In this document: positions 26,201-34,881 of the stretch, piece after piece | Numbering within the stretch: the first letter of the stretch is position 1 | Layout of the letters: every line of letters begins with the position of its first letter | Assembly: GCF_027579695.1 (NCBI RefSeq) | Contig: NC_083583.1 | Span: forward strand, 18,316,257 to 18,380,256 | DNA from: Neoarius graeffei | Taxonomy: Eukaryota; Chordata; Actinopteri; Siluriformes; Ariidae | Direction: 5' to 3' | Length of the DNA: 64,000 nucleotides | The notes under the pieces: model-generated | Databases searched by the model: none | What the model saw: only the letters and a program-made list of their open reading frames with translations | Told to the model about the DNA's origin: nothing | Position numbers and translations under genes: made by a program

Positions 26201-26541
26201 TGGGCCTCTCTGCTGGGGATCAGCATGGTTTTGGGGCTCCCATGGGGACTGGCATTTAGCACCCATGGGCCTCTGAGTCTACCAGGGATTTACCTCTTTA
26301 CCACCCTAAATGCTTTTCAAGGTAAGTGTACCATAGTGGTAACTGTCCTCAACCTTGATTTGTTTCCACTTCCTCCAGTCATGGATTGCCTCTAATGTCT
26401 TTTAAGGAGTGGATGAACATGATGTGTTTTCATCTTCCAGGTGTTTTTGTGTTCCTGTGGTTCTTATCAATCATGTGCAAGTCAAAGTATGAGGAGAAGA
26501 ATTCAACAAAAAATTTCTCCATGAGTAATTTCAGCTCATGA
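1760..26541 (+). CDS. Adhesion G protein-coupled receptor, ADGRG-like (3' nine coding exons)
   Basis: Gene-level entry, partial at the 5' end. Coding exons: 1760-1885, 11896-12009, 12198-12243, 12449-12540, 12662-12780, 22206-22474, 22680-22770, 26035-26321, 26441-26541. All junctions are GT/AG and the phases chain without a break to 414 visible residues plus TGA. Residues 1-80 are the C-terminal part of a GAIN domain. Residues 81-126 hold a canonical GPS: C86, W89, W98, C103, C114, C116, then HL/SFFAVL with predicted autoproteolysis between L119 and S120, leaving a tethered agonist that starts at S120. The rest is a seven-helix bundle and a tail of about 20 residues. The TM3-start and ECL2 cysteines expected for a disulphide are present (AVCQC; CWITNK). 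Family knowledge: such receptors self-cleave at the GPS and signal through G proteins at the plasma membrane. The resemblance is to the GPR56/GPR97/GPR114 group. The paralogue cannot be fixed here. The N-terminal exons are missing from view. Confidence 0.9.
1886..2364 (+). other. AT-rich intron sequence, nothing recognised
   Basis: Start of the 10-kb GPCR intron. No repeat, ORF or RNA signature is recognised in this stretch. Confidence 0.5.
2365..2815 (+). mobile_element. L2-like LINE, 3' end
   Basis: Reading +, residues such as [28 protein letters not shown] and APKLWDSF match the C-terminal end of L2-clade reverse transcriptase proteins, with in-frame breaks. It is followed by AAAGGCGCTATATAAATG and a (TTA)n tail at 2770-2815, which is the normal L2 terminus. 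A G-run sits at 2691-2707. Confidence 0.7.
2816..3613 (+). other. Intron sequence without recognised features
   Basis: AT-rich. A short hairpin-prone block at 3565-3600 has CATGTGCTTT and AAGCTCCAT motifs. No gene evidence was seen. Confidence 0.4.
4066..4438 (+). mobile_element. tRNA-derived SINE with 13-bp target duplication
   Basis: Full length with A- and B-boxes, central domain and a (GGAT)n tail. Flanked by TTAATTTAACGTG at 4053-4065 and 4439-4451, a perfect duplication that indicates a fairly recent insertion. Confidence 0.92.
5178..5832. mobile_element. TTAA-flanked foldback element (Kolobok/piggyBac-type MITE)
   Basis: Two arms of about 230 bases (5178-5410 and 5600-5832) are inverted copies. 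They start TTAAAGTGCCATTCCACC and end GGTGGAATGGCACTTTAA. The TTAA ends are the target duplication type of Kolobok and piggyBac. The arms produce matching ORF shadows on opposite strands, which are not genes. Confidence 0.8.
6021..6329 (+). pseudogene. SAMD3-like multicopy fish gene, broken terminal exon
   Basis: An acceptor-like tttcag precedes 6021. The frame reads [20 protein letters not shown], then [20 protein letters not shown] and a stop (6243-6245, TAA where GAA would be expected), after which the same frame continues [16 protein letters not shown] to NKLLA and a second stop at 6327-6329. This C-terminal signature is recalled from fish proteins annotated as sterile-alpha-motif-domain 3-like, which are multicopy and likely transposon-borne. 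No upstream exons were recognised. Confidence 0.6.
6599..6865 (+). pseudogene. THAP-domain remnant of the Kolobok-like element
   Basis: ATG CCA opens MPHRCVAA, then IWTCFAR, an in-frame TGA after [18 protein letters not shown] (the C-x2-H zinc ligands) and GAVPTI, the canonical THAP C-terminal motif (AVPTIF-like). The second zinc cysteine is missing. The THAP domain is a DNA-binding zinc finger found in P, Kolobok and ISL2EU transposases. Confidence 0.7.
7341..7727 (+). mobile_element. tRNA-derived SINE with 12-bp target duplication
   Basis: Full-length copy with an (ATGAG)n tail, flanked by ACATGTAACTTG at 7329-7340 and 7728-7739. It is nested in the Kolobok-like element. Confidence 0.93.
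8589..8963 (+). mobile_element. tRNA-derived SINE with 11-bp target duplication
   Basis: Full-length copy flanked by GATCAGTACAT at 8578-8588 and 8964-8974. It has the same central domain and (ATGAG)n tail as the copy at 7341. Confidence 0.93.
9312..9973. mobile_element. Harbinger-like non-autonomous element
   Basis: Terminal inverted repeats GGGCCCGTCCACACGAGTA and TACTCGTGTGGACGGGCCC. The flanks TGA and TAA fit a decayed three-base T-N-A duplication. It contains a relic of the Myb/SANT-like gene of PIF/Harbinger elements. Confidence 0.65.
9582..9719 (+). pseudogene. Relic first exon of Harbinger Myb/SANT-like protein
   Basis: 45 codons from ATG to TGA with [19 protein letters not shown], the opening helix of the Myb/SANT-like DNA-binding protein of Harbinger elements. 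After about 29 residues the sequence is unrelated, so it is a captured 5' fragment and not a working gene. Confidence 0.6.
9974..10900. other. AT-rich right flank of the 7.3-kb unit
   Basis: Contains several TTAGTAAATATAAATAAA-like blocks (10570-10680) that echo 3640-3665 near the left end. No gene evidence. Confidence 0.4.
11090..11320 (+). mobile_element. Second SINE family, tRNA-like head
   Basis: The head GCAAGCTGGCCTAGTGGTTAG is followed by CTCTCAACCGGGAGATTGC, a tRNA-like fold. It is interrupted by a (TA)n tract at 11157-11200 and followed by a GC-richer body. Poorly preserved. Confidence 0.45.
11896..12009 (+). CDS. Adhesion GPCR exon b (GAIN subdomain B)
   Basis: Acceptor cacag, donor gtaaga, 38 codons, phase 0 at both ends. 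The motif VLGVWLG followed by [11 protein letters not shown] is the typical strand pair that precedes the GPS in ADGRG proteins. It joins in frame to exon a across a 10-kb intron filled with mobile elements. Confidence 0.85.
12198..12243 (+). CDS. Adhesion GPCR exon c (start of GPS)
   Basis: A short 46-nt exon encoding [15 protein letters not shown] plus one split base. C86 and W89 are the first two invariant GPS residues. Acceptor tttcag, donor gtcctg, which is a weak donor. The reading frame continues exactly into the next exon. Confidence 0.85.
12449..12540 (+). CDS. Adhesion GPCR exon d (GPS cleavage site)
   Basis: Encodes the rest of the GPS: HWSSDGC, then [13 protein letters not shown]. 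It supplies W98, C103, C114, C116 and the H118-L119/S120 cleavage triad. Acceptor cctcag, donor gtgagt. Serine in place of threonine at the new N-terminus is allowed in the family. Confidence 0.92.
12662..12780 (+). CDS. Adhesion GPCR exon e (TM1)
   Basis: Acceptor ggcag, donor gtatgt. It encodes a short linker ([15 protein letters not shown]) and a hydrophobic TM1 helix ([20 protein letters not shown]), ending in a split Arg codon that is completed at 22206. Confidence 0.9.
12986..13317 (-). mobile_element. tRNA-derived SINE, older divergent copy
   Basis: The right end is the inverted head (gcagcaccgtgccacctcc). The central domain is diverged and no duplication is visible, so this is older than the other SINE copies. 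Confidence 0.8.
13511..14503. mobile_element. PIF/Harbinger MITE with TAA target duplication
   Basis: Starts GGCTACATCCACACGACAAC and ends CCGTGTGGACAGGGCC. TAA at 13508-13510 and 14504-14506 is the three-base duplication of Harbinger. It has an internal (CT)n run at 14133-14158. No transposase remains. Confidence 0.7.
14560..16800 (+). mobile_element. Non-LTR retrotransposon with EEP endonuclease and partial RT
   Basis: Endonuclease block: [39 protein letters not shown] (catalytic D) and [11 protein letters not shown] (catalytic SDH). RT block: [16 protein letters not shown], then [11 protein letters not shown] with the YADD active site at about 15899-15910, and a C-terminal thumb/connector to about 16650. 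Stops and shifts break it (15095, 15278, 16063, 16198). The endonuclease-side product runs KKWWRIVS directly into GSVLGPLL near 15815, so the RT fingers are missing (internal deletion). The clade is Jockey/CR1/I-like and not resolved. Confidence 0.8.
16927..17301 (-). mobile_element. tRNA-derived SINE with 12-bp target duplication
   Basis: Flanked by TGACCACAAATT at 16915-16926 and 17302-17313. Full length, (CTCAT)n at the 3' tail side. Confidence 0.93.
17314..17912. other. Intron sequence, nothing recognised
   Basis: AT-rich sequence of the 9.4-kb GPCR intron between a SINE and a Tc1 element. A T-run lies at 17339-17348. No repeat or coding signature is recognised. Confidence 0.4.
18969..19493. 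mobile_element. PIF/Harbinger MITE nested in Tc1 copy A
   Basis: TAA at 18966-18968 and 19494-19496 flanks a block starting AGGCCAATTTATGC and ending GCATGCAGAGGCCT. Tc1 copy B lacks it at the equivalent site (about 61941), which proves the boundaries. Confidence 0.85.
19223..19306 (+). pseudogene. Relic MADF/Myb-like start of Harbinger protein 2
   Basis: 27 codons from [23 protein letters not shown], the first helix of a MADF-type domain, then a stop. This is the fragment expected from the DNA-binding partner gene of an autonomous Harbinger. Confidence 0.6.
20263..20440 (-). mobile_element. tRNA-derived SINE, truncated old copy
   Basis: Contains the inverted central domain (ttggactgtgggaggaaacc) and an inverted head (aaccactataccaatg). 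The 3' half is missing. Confidence 0.7.
20698..20898 (+). mobile_element. SINE of a second family, 5' part
   Basis: Head GGGGCAGCCATGGCCTGATAG with a B-box-like GGTTTGATTCCCG, then TGCCCTTGAGCAAGGCACC. The element continues at 21906 after a hAT insertion. Confidence 0.7.
20899..21905. mobile_element. hAT-type MITE with 8-bp target duplication
   Basis: Terminal repeats TAGGGTGCATCAGTTGCC and GGCAACTGATGCACCCTA. Direct repeat CTGCCCAC at 20891-20898 and 21906-21913. It splits a SINE and itself holds a younger SINE. Confidence 0.9.
21236..21605 (-). mobile_element. tRNA-derived SINE nested in the hAT MITE
   Basis: Flanked by TAAAACTCAAACT at 21223-21235 and 21606-21618. Full length. Confidence 0.92.
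21906..22035 (+). mobile_element. SINE of second family, 3' part
   Basis: Resumes with CTGCCCACTGCTCTGTG and ends TTTCAGATGGGTTAAATGCA, then a (CTT)n run at 22013-22033. The same tail occurs in the chimeric SINEs near 54.6 and 58.5 kb. Confidence 0.7.
22206..22474 (+). CDS. Adhesion GPCR exon f (TM2-TM3)
   Basis: Acceptor ccacag, donor gtaagt. It encodes TM2 ([20 protein letters not shown]), ECL1 with the conserved TM3 cysteine (AVCQC), TM3 with the family motif [20 protein letters not shown], and the start of ICL2. Confidence 0.93.
22680..22770 (+). CDS. Adhesion GPCR exon g (TM4, ECL2)
   Basis: Acceptor tgtag, donor gtaaga. It encodes TM4 ([13 protein letters not shown]) and the start of ECL2, with several Asn-X-Ser/Thr sequons (NYS, NET). 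Confidence 0.88.
23434..23795 (-). mobile_element. tRNA-derived SINE with 12-bp target duplication
   Basis: AAATGTAAATCA at 23422-23433 and 23796-23807 flanks a full-length copy. A short deletion removes part of the (TGTGAATG) region. Confidence 0.92.
24105..25545. mobile_element. TTAA-ended element with tandemly duplicated body
   Basis: The block from AAGTGGTTTGATGCA through CTCCCCTGAAACAGAAGAG occurs twice with a period of about 584 bases (24117 and 24703). The right end GAAAGGCCATCTATATTTTA and the left TTTAAAGCTGTACCACCTTT match the ends of the copy at 55716-56366. A fragment of a Tc1 internal repeat (24614-24672) lies at the duplication joint. Confidence 0.65.
26035..26321 (+). CDS. Adhesion GPCR exon h (ECL2, TM5-TM6)
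   Basis: Acceptor gtgtag, donor gtaagt. It opens with the conserved ECL2 Cys-Trp (CWI), followed by TM5, ICL3, TM6 with the family motif LGLPWGLAF, and the LNAFQG that precedes TM7. Confidence 0.93.
26441..26541 (+). CDS. Adhesion GPCR terminal exon (TM7, tail, stop)
   Basis: Acceptor ttccag. It encodes the TM7 stretch [11 protein letters not shown] and a Ser/Asn-rich tail ending SNFSS, then TGA at 26539-26541. The tail is short for the class, and the TM7-C-tail boundary resembles GPR56-type receptors. Confidence 0.9.
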
Positions 26542-26924
26542 TAGTGACACAAAGTACTAAACTATAATGGGTTGAATTGAGATGCAGTAGATGAGGATTT
26601 GTCATGAGACAACTTTGTCATACCGGAAATCATCGAAGTTGAACTCTGTCTGTCTTTAAATTATGAATCAAAACTCAATTCAAAAAAGAAATTCATACTT
26701 TACAGTATTCTGCCAAAATGGAAAGTTCAATGGAAATGGAAAGGAAACTTAGATTTAGATTTATGTCTTCTGTATAAGTGTGTCTGAAGGAAAGAACAAA
26801 TTTTATATATGTTTAAGTGAACACAACACTGTCTACCTTCAGATTAGTTCAATTTATGACTAATGGATTAAAACCCGTGTCTTTATCTGTTTTCCTGAAA
26901 TCAGCCAATGGCTTTACAACTGTT

Positions 26925-26947
26925 GTTGTTGTTGTTGTTGTTGTTGG
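26925..26947 (+). repeat. (TTG)n microsatellite
   Basis: About seven TTG units in the 3' UTR of the GPCR gene. Confidence 0.9.
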
Positions 26948-27386
26948 ATTTAGTTTGCATTCCCATTTAAAGGTCATCTAATTTTTTTTTTTTTTACCAT
27001 TAAAAAATTGGAAACACTAACACCAGTTTACATCTGGGCAAAGAGTATAATATGATAATCACCTTATGAATAGATAACCAGATATCATAATAACAATCAT
27101 AATTCTGCTATGTATGTAAGTAAACATGATCTGCTATATTTCTAGCCATGGGACACGTTGTTTAAATGATACACAACAGAGACGTTCAAATAGTTTGAGC
27201 AGATGATCAACAGTGAAAACTATTCATGGCGTCTTCAAGGGACATTAGACAAGTGATTTGTAAAAGGATTATATTGAATATATGCTGGGTTTGTTTGTTT
27301 GTTATATTGTTCACTGCATTTACACTTCGCACTGTTGCACAACTCTTATTTTCATGTGATTTTACTCTAATTTCATTCCAACAGGC

Positions 27387-27392
27387 AATAAA
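27387..27392 (+). terminator. Polyadenylation signal of the adhesion GPCR
   Basis: AATAAA about 850 bases after the stop codon in otherwise unique sequence. It implies a 3' UTR of roughly 26542-27410. The UTR contains a (TTG)n run near 26925. Confidence 0.6.
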
Positions 27393-27640
27393 AGCCTGAC
27401 ATGAATGGGATTTGCTTGGTCTGTTTGCAAAAAGTATCCACTGCAGTAATTAATATTTACTTTATTTTTTTTTATTGGAAGGAGTGTCTCAGTGCTAAGT
27501 GCTCATAGAACTGAAGAGTTCTGAAGAGAACTCGGACACAGCATTTTCTTTTGCATGTTCATGTGGAACTCACAACACCTTGTGCTCATTTTAATGACTA
27601 TGTTCTTTGCTACTGTTTTTCTCACTCCACCTTCATGCTC

Positions 27641-27642
<2 letters not shown>

Positions 27643-27701
<59 letters not shown>
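27643..27701. repeat. (TA)n microsatellite
   Basis: About 29 TA units without interruption. Confidence 0.95.
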
Positions 27702-27705
<4 letters not shown>

Positions 27706-27788
27706 AATCAAGACTGAAAAGCGGAGCTCTGGATGAGTGTATGAGCAAAATACTTGTAAGGGCACAAAATGGACCTGAATACAATAAT

Positions 27789-28165
27789 CTCATCTCATTC
27801 TCATTATCTCTAGCCGCTTTATCCTTCTACAGGGTCGCAGGCAAGCTGGAGCCTATCCCAGCTGACTACGGGCGAAAGGCGGGGTACACCCTGGACAAGT
27901 CGCCAGGTCATCGCAGGGCTGACACATAGACACAGACAACCATTCACACTCACATTCACACCTACGGTCAATTTAGAGTCACCAGTTAACCTAACCTGCA
28001 TGTCTTTGGACTGTGGGGGAAACCGGAGCACCCGGAGGAAACCCACGCGGACACGGGGAGAACATGCAAACTCCACACAGAAAGGCCCTCGCCGGCCACA
28101 GGGCTCGAACCCGGACCTTCTTGCTGTGAAGCGACAGCGCTAACCACTACACCACTGTGCCGCCA
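27789..28165 (-). mobile_element. tRNA-derived SINE at the edge of the tandem array
   Basis: AATACAATAAT at 27778-27788 and 28166-28176 flanks it. The right duplication runs into the first array unit, so the SINE landed at the array border. Confidence 0.92.
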
Positions 28166-28386
28166 AATACAATAATAAATATAGCTGCAAGCAGCAATCC
28201 GGGGCCAAGCAGGGTGACCCAGCCTAAGTTGCCATGGCAACAGAAAGAACTGACCAGGCAGACGGTCATAGGCACGCACAGGAAGTGTTTACAAGCAGGA
28301 ATGTACCTCCAACCAGACGGTTAGAGGCATGCACGGCTTCACCGTCAAATTCGATTGACTGTGATGGCTGAAATTACTTCCAGTGT

Positions 28387-28417
<31 letters not shown>

Positions 28418-30039
28418 CTGTGCTAAAAGACTGCTGAGATATGAGCTCAATGATGTAAGAGCCAAAACACATTTTGGAAAGTTATAGCGCCCCCTAATGG
28501 CCAATGTGCACCAAATGTGGTATGGGCCATTTTGGAGGGGTGGTGCATAATCCCACCAAGTTTGGTTAAGAAAGGTCAAAGGGCTGCCGAGATATGAGCA
28601 CACTTCCTGTTTCGCGTCTGCACAGCCAAATTTGATTGGCAGCCACGGCCAAACGCTTATGAAATTCGAAAAACCGGGTAAGTTTTTAGTGCAGCTTAGT
28701 CCAAAGTTGCCATCTACCAAGTTTGGAAGGAATTGGTCAAAAATTGAGGGAGGAGAAGCATTTTAATTGATTTTCACAAAATTCAAAATGGCGGAAAATA
28801 TACCAGGCCGAATATGACGCCATAGGGTGCGTTGGATTCGGGTTGACCCAAGGATTCCAGCCATACTAAGATTTTGACGATCAGACATACGGTTCAAAAG
28901 TAACAAGCAGAAATGTACTTGCAACTTTGACCTGTTGTTGGCGCTAGAGAGTTTGAGATGCTGAGTTGAAATTTGCTGACAAGAACCGTGAGGCAGCCTA
29001 GAATCAGTGTGCCAAATTTGAAAACCTGTCGTCAGACGGTTCTATGGGTTTCCATAGAATTTCATTGATTTTAACAAAATTCAAAATGGCGGAAAATCCT
29101 CAAGGCAGAATATGACGTCATAGGGTGCGATAGATTCGACTTGACCCAAGGATTCCATAGGCAGTGGAATTTTGTTTCTAGCCAAAACGCATCATGAGAT
29201 ATGAGCCAAAAGACATTTTTCCTAGTTATAGCGCCCCCTAGCAGCCAATTTGTTCCAAATTTTTTGGGGTCCTTCATGGAGGGGTGTGGCATAAAGTCAC
29301 CAAGTTTCGTTAAGATACGCCAAAGGGCGGCCGAAATATGAGCACACTTCCTGTTTGGCGTCTGCGCCGCCAATTTTGATTGGCTGCCACGGCCAAACGC
29401 TTATGAACTTCTAAAAACCGGGTAAGTTTCTTGTGCAGCTTAGTCCACAGTTGCCATCTACCAAGTTTGGGAGAAATTGGTCCAAAATTGAGGGAGGAGA
29501 AGCATTTTAAGTGATTTTCACAAAATTCAAAATGGCGGGAAAACTATATGGGCGGAAAATGACGTCATGGGGTGCTTTGGATTCGTCTTGACCCAAGGAT
29601 TCCAGGGATACCAAGTTTTTGAAAATCGGACCAACGGTTCAAAAGTTACAAGCAGAAATGTACCTGCAACTTTGACCTGCTGGTGGCGCTAGAGGGTTGG
29701 GGCTGGGGACCTAAAAATTGTTGTGGGGAATGCTGAGACTGTCTCGAATGTGTGTGCCAAATTTGAGCATTTTCCTATGTGTGGTTCTATGGGCTGCCAT
29801 TGACTTCCCATAGGAGAAGAAAGTTGAATAAATATAGCTGCAAGCAGCAATGCGGGGCCAAGCAGTGTGACCCAGCCTAAGTTGCCATGGCAACAGAAAG
29901 AACTGACCAGGCAGACGGTCATAGGCACGCACAGGAAGTGTTTACAAGCAGAAATGTACCTCCAACCAGATGGTTAGAGGCATGAACGGCTTCACCGTCA
30001 AATTCGATTGACTGTGATGGTTGAAATTACTTCAAGTGT

Positions 30040-30071
<32 letters not shown>

Positions 30072-31479
30072 CTAAAAGACTGCTGAGATATGAGCTCAAT
30101 TAAATATGAGCCAAAACACATTTTGGAAAGTTATAGCGCCCCCTAATGGCCAAAGTGCACCAAATGTGGTATGGGCACTTATGGAGGGGTGGGGCATAAT
30201 CCCACCAAGTTTGGTTAAGAAAGATCAAAGGGCTGCCGAGATATGAGCACACGTCCTGTTTCGCGTCTGCACATCCAAGTTTGATTGGCAGCCACGGCCA
30301 AACGCTTAAGAAATTCGAAAAACCGGGTAAGTTTTTTGTGCAGCTTAGTGCAACGTTGCCATCTACCAAGTTTGGAAGGAATTGGTCAAAAATTGAGGGA
30401 GGACAAGCATTTTACTTGATTTTCACATAATTCAAAATGTCGGAAAATATACAAGGCGGAATATGACGGCATAGGATGCGTTGGATTCGTTTTGACCCAA
30501 GGATTCCAGCGATACACAGATTTTGACGATCAGACATACGGTTCAAAAGTAACAAGCAGAAATGTACATGCAACTTTGGCCTGTTGTTGGCGCTAGAGAG
30601 TTTGAGGTGGTGAGTTGAAATTTGCTGACAAGAACCTTGAGCCAGCCTATAATCAGTGTGCCAAATTTGAAAACCTGTCGTCAGACGGTTCTATGGGTTT
30701 CCATAGAATTTCATTGATTTTAACAAAATTCAAAATGGCGGAAAATCCTCAAGGCAGAATATGACGTCATAGGGTGCGCTAGATTCGTCTTGACCCAAGG
30801 ATTCCATAGGCAGTGGAATTTTGTTTCTAGCCAAAACGCATCATGAGATATGAGCCAAAAGACATTTTTCCTAGTTATAGCGCCCCCTAGCAGCCAATTT
30901 GTTCCAAATTCTTTGGGGTCCTTCATGGAGGGGTGGGGCATAATCCCACCAAGTTTCGTTAAGATACGCCAAAGGGCGGCCGAAATATGAGCACACTTCC
31001 TGTTTGGCGTCTGCGCCTCCAATTTTGATTGGCTGCCACGGCCAAACGCTTATGAAATTCTAAAAACCGGGTAAGTTTCTTGTGGAGCTTAGTCCAAAGT
31101 TGCCATCTACCAAGTTTGGGAGAAATTGGTCCAAAATTGAGGGAGGAGAAGCATTTTAATTGATTTTCACAAAATTCAAAATGGCGGGAAAACTATATGG
31201 GCGGAAAATGACGTCATGGGGTGCTTTGGATTCGTCTTGACCCAAGGATTCCAGGGATACCAAGTTTTTGAAAATCGGACCAACGGTTCAAAAGTTACAA
31301 GCAGAAATGTACCTGCAACTTTGACCTGCTGGTGGCGCTAGAGGGTTGGGGGTGGGGACCTAAAAATTGTTGTGGGGAATGCTGAGACTGTCTCGAATGT
31401 GTGTGCCAAATTTGAGCATTTTCCTATGTGTGGTTCTATGGGCTGCCATTGACATCCCATAGGAGAAGAAAGTTGAATA

Positions 31480-31560
31480 ATAATAATAATAATAATAATA
31501 AGAAAACCGACAAACTCATTAGGGGCCTTCGCCAGCTTCGCTGCTTGGCCCCTAATAAAT
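31480..31560. repeat. Unit terminus: (TAA)n plus inverted copy of the unit head
   Basis: (TAA)n, then AGGGGCCTTCGCCAGC and GCTGCTTGGCCCCTAAT. CTGCTTGGCCCC is the reverse complement of GGGGCCAAGCAG in the unit head. The same terminus occurs at 34855-34950 and 37326-37420 and is absent after units 1 and 3. Confidence 0.85.
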
Positions 31561-34500
31561 ATAGCTGCAAGCAGCAATGCGGGGCCAAGCAGTGTGACCC
31601 AGCCTAAGTTGCCATGGCAACAGAAAGAACTGACCAGGCAGACGGTCATAGGCACGCACAGGAAGTGTTTACAAGCAGAAATGTACCTCCAACCAGATGG
31701 TTAGAGGCATGCACGGCTTCACCGTCAAATTCGATTGACTGTGATGGCTGAAATTACTTCAAGTGTACTAGGTGTGTGTGTGCGTGTGTGTGTGTGTGCT
31801 AAAAGACTGCTGAGATATGAGCTCAATTATATATGAGCCAAAACACATTTTGGAAAGTTATAGCGCCCCCTAATGGCCAAAGTGCACCAAATGTGGTATG
31901 GGCACTTATGGAGGGGTGGGGCATAATCCCACCAAGTTTGGTTAAGAAAGATCAAAGGGCTGCCGAGAAATGAGCACACGTCCTGTTTCGCGTCTGCACA
32001 TCCAAGTTTGATTGGCAGCGACGGCCAAACGCTTAGGAAATTCTAAAAACCGGGTAAGTTTTTTGTGCAGCTTAGTGCAACGTTGCCATCTACCAAGTTT
32101 GGAAGGAATTGGTCAAAAATTGAGGGAGGAGAAGCATTTTAATTGATTTTCACATAATTCAAAATGGCGGAAAATATACAAGGCGGAATATGACGGCATA
32201 GGATGCATTGGATTCGGGTTGACCCAAGGATTCCAGCGATACACAGATTTTGACGATCAGACATACGTTTCAAAAGTAACAAGCAGAAATGTACATGCAA
32301 CTTTGGCCTGTTGTTGGCGCTAGAGAGTTTGAGGTGGTGAGTTGAAATTTGCTGACAAGAACCTTGAGCCAGCCTAGAATCAGTGTGCCAAATTTGAAAA
32401 CCTGTCGTCAGACGGTTCTATGGGTTTCCATAGAATTTCATTGATTTTAACAAAATTCAAAATGGCGGAAAATCCTCAAGGCAGAATATGACGTCATAGG
32501 GTCCGATAGATTCGTCTTGACCCAAGGATTCCATAGGCAGTGGAATTTTGTTTCTAGCCAAAACGCATCATGAGATATGAGCCAAAAGACATTTTTCCTA
32601 GTTATAGCGCCCCCTAGCAGCCAATATGTTCCAAATTCTTTGGGGTCCTTCATGGAGGGGTGGGGCATAAACCCACCAAGTTTCGTTAAGATACGCCAAA
32701 GGCCGGCCGAAATATGAGCACACTTCCTGTTTGGCGTCTGCGCCTCCAATTTTGATTGGCTGCCACGGCCAAACGCTTATGAAATTCTAAAAACCGGGTA
32801 AGTTTCTTGTGGAGCTTAGTCCAAAGTTGCCATCTACCAAGTTTGGGAGAAATTGGTCCAAAATTGAGGGAGGAGAAGCATTTTAATTGATTTTCACAAA
32901 ATTCAAAATGGCGGGAAAACTATATGGGCGGAAAATGACGTCATGGGGTGCTTTGGATTCGTCTTGACCCAAGGATTCCAGGGATACCAAGTTTTTGAAA
33001 ATCGGACCAACGGTTCAAAAGTTACAAGCAGAAATGTACCTGCAACTTTGACCTGCTGGTGGCGCTAGAGGGTTGGGGGTGGGGACCTAAAAATTGTTGT
33101 GGGGAATGCTGAGACTGTCTAGAATGTGTGTGCCAAATTTGAGCATTTTCCTATGTGTGGTTCTATGGGCTGCCATTGACATCCCATAGGAGAAGAAAGT
33201 TGAATAATAAATATAGCTGCAAGCAGCAATGCGGGGCCAAGCAGTGTGACCCAGCCTAAGTTGCCATGGCAACAGAAAGAACTGACCAGGCAGACGGTCA
33301 TAGGCACGCACAGGAAGTGTTTACAAGCAGAAATGTACCTCCAACCAGATGGTTAGAGGCATGAACGGCTTCACCGTCAAATTCGATTGACTGTGATGGT
33401 TGAAATTACTTCAAGTGTACTAGGTGTGTGTGTGTGTGTGTGTGTGTGCTAAAAGACTGCTGAGATATGAGCTCAATTAAATATGAGCCAAAACACATTT
33501 TGGAAAGTTATAGCGCCCCCTAATGGCCAAAGTGCACCAAATGTGGTATGGGCACTTATGGAGGGGTGGGGCATAATCCCACCAAGTTTGGTTAAGAAAG
33601 ATCAAAGGGCTGCCGAGATATGAGCACACGTCCTGTTTCGCGTCTGCACATCCAAGTTTGATTGGCAGCCACGGCCAAACGCTTAAGAAATTCGAAAAAC
33701 CGGGTAAGTTTTTTGTGCAGCTTAGTGCAACGTTGCCATCTACCAAGTTTGGAAGGAATTGGTCAAAAATTGAGGGAGGACAAGCATTTTACTTGATTTT
33801 CACATAATTCAAAATGTCGGAAAATATACAAGGCGGAATATGACGGCATAGGATGCGTTGGATTCGTTTTGACCCAAGGATTCCAGCGATACACAGATTT
33901 TGACGATCAGACATACGGTTCAAAAGTAACAAGCAGAAATGTACATGCAACTTTGGCCTGTTGTTGGCGCTAGAGAGTTTGAGGTGGTGAGTTGAAATTT
34001 GCTGACAAGAACCTTGAGCCAGCCTATAATCAGTGTGCCAAATTTGAAAACCTGTCGTCAGACGGTTCTATGGGTTTCCATAGAATTTCATTGATTTTAA
34101 CAAAATTCAAAATGGCGGAAAATCCTCAAGGCAGAATATGACGTCATAGGGTGCGCTAGATTCGTCTTGACCCAAGGATTCCATAGGCAGTAGAATTTTG
34201 TTTCTAGCCAAAACGCATCATGAGATATGAGCCAAAAGACATTTTTCCTAGTTATAGCGCCCCCTAGCAGCCAATTTGTTCCAAATTCTTTCGGGTCCTT
34301 CATGGAGGGGTGGGGCATAATCCCACCAAGTTTCGTTAAGATACGCCAAAGGGCGGCCGAAATATGAGCACACTTCCTGTTTGGCGTCTGCGCCTCCAAT
34401 TTTGATTGGCTGCCACGGCCAAACGCTTATGAAATTCTAAAAACCGGGTAAGTTTCTTGTGGAGCTTAGTCCAAAGTTGCCATCTACCAAGTTTGGGAGA

Positions 34501-34850
34501 AATTGGTCCAAAATTGAGGGAGGAGAAGCATTTTAATTGATTTTCACAAAATTCAAAATGGCGGGAAAACTATATGGGCGGAAAATGACGTCATGGGGTG
34601 CTTTGGATTCGTCTTGACCCAAGGATTCCAGGGATACCAAGTTTTTGAAAATCGGACCAACGGTTCAAAAGTTACAAGCAGAAATGTACCTGCAACTTTG
34701 ACCTGCTGGTGGCGCTAGAGGGTTGGGGGTGGGGACCTAAAAATTGTTGTGGGGAATGCTGAGACTGTCTCGAATGTGTGTGCCAAATTTGAGCATTTTC
34801 CTATGTGTGGTTCTATGGGCTGCCATTGACATCCCATAGGAGAAGAAAGT

Positions 34851-34881
<31 letters not shown>

